A stretch of DNA of 5,166 bases, from positions 1 through 5,166 of the forward strand of contig JAHIFH010000053.1 of NCBI GenBank assembly GCA_018900995.1, written 5' to 3'. Position 1 is the first letter of the stretch. Every line of letters starts with the position of its first letter. The notes below the pieces were generated by a model. The model was not told where the DNA came from. It saw only the letters and a list, made by a program, of their open reading frames with translations, and did not search any database. Shown piece after piece: positions 5,109-5,166 of the stretch. The stretch is from Patescibacteria group bacterium. Lineage in GTDB: Bacteria; Patescibacteriota; Microgenomatia; PFEM01; JAHIFH01. Made by a program: the position numbers and the translations under genes.

Positions 5109-5166
5109 TACTTCAGACAATAAAAAAATAATCATTGGGCTTGATGATAAGCGGTGGGAATTTGAA
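5092..5166 (+). CDS. Start of a possible TsaB-like protein (3' truncated)
   Basis: Only 25 codons are visible, running off the window with no stop. Starting at TTG, the protein begins MKLHINTSDNKKIIIGL followed by a charged stretch. A first strand ending in N-T-S-D, then a turn and a second hydrophobic strand, resembles the start of the ASKHA fold in TsaB, which usually opens with a strand ending in D-T-S. TsaB is the scaffold partner of TsaD and TsaE in t6A synthesis and is often encoded right after tsaE, which supports the guess. The Asp-to-Asn change relative to DTS and the short visible length leave this tentative; another ASKHA-type protein or an unrelated gene is possible. The start is set by the AGGAGG at 5079-5084. 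Confidence 0.55.
   Translation, partial: MKLHINTSDNKKIIIGLDDKRWEFE

Overview
The window reads as one tightly packed, same-strand gene cluster from a low-to-mid GC bacterium. It most likely comes from the Candidate Phyla Radiation (Patescibacteria), with a Microgenomates-like flavour. That placement is an inference from four things: gaps of a few bases or overlapping ATGA junctions, a compact division/cell-wall gene set, a distinctive coiled-coil M23 protein, and a TsaE carrying a repeat-derived loop. TGA is used as an ordinary stop and an RF2 gene is present, so the code is standard. No RNA genes, insertion sequences or CRISPR arrays were seen. No gap exceeds about 25 bases.

Layout, all on the + strand: (1) the 3' end of prfB (release factor 2), ending in a tandem TAG-TGA; (2) an unrecognised single-pass membrane protein with a small, possibly OB-like, outer domain, preceded by a strong Shine-Dalgarno; (3) ftsE and (4) ftsX, joined by an ATGA overlap; (5) a secreted coiled-coil/M23 peptidase-like protein; (6) a secreted, C-terminally anchored lamin-tail-domain (LTD) protein; (7) a VanZ-like membrane protein, joined by another ATGA overlap; (8) tsaE, which begins inside the VanZ-like gene and carries an apparent single-base frameshift near its 3' end; (9) the first 25 codons of a further gene, starting at TTG, that may be TsaB-like.

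Functionally, FtsE (ATPase) and FtsX (transmembrane transducer) probably form the complex that couples ATP hydrolysis in the cytoplasm to activation of a cell-wall hydrolase outside. The coiled-coil M23 protein directly downstream is the obvious partner, analogous to EnvC. The LTD and VanZ-like proteins are further envelope components of unknown role. prfB and tsaE/tsaB-like belong to translation (termination and tRNA t6A modification) and share the transcript.

The main observation is in the M23 protein. Its LytM domain appears circularly permuted: the half carrying the HLH motif (residues 275-277) comes before the half carrying HxxxD (353-357) and the YLH histidine (402). All five expected catalytic or zinc-binding residues are still present. 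The other main points are the tsaE frameshift, a heptamer repeat inserted in a TsaE loop, and a terminator-like hairpin inside the start of the LTD gene.
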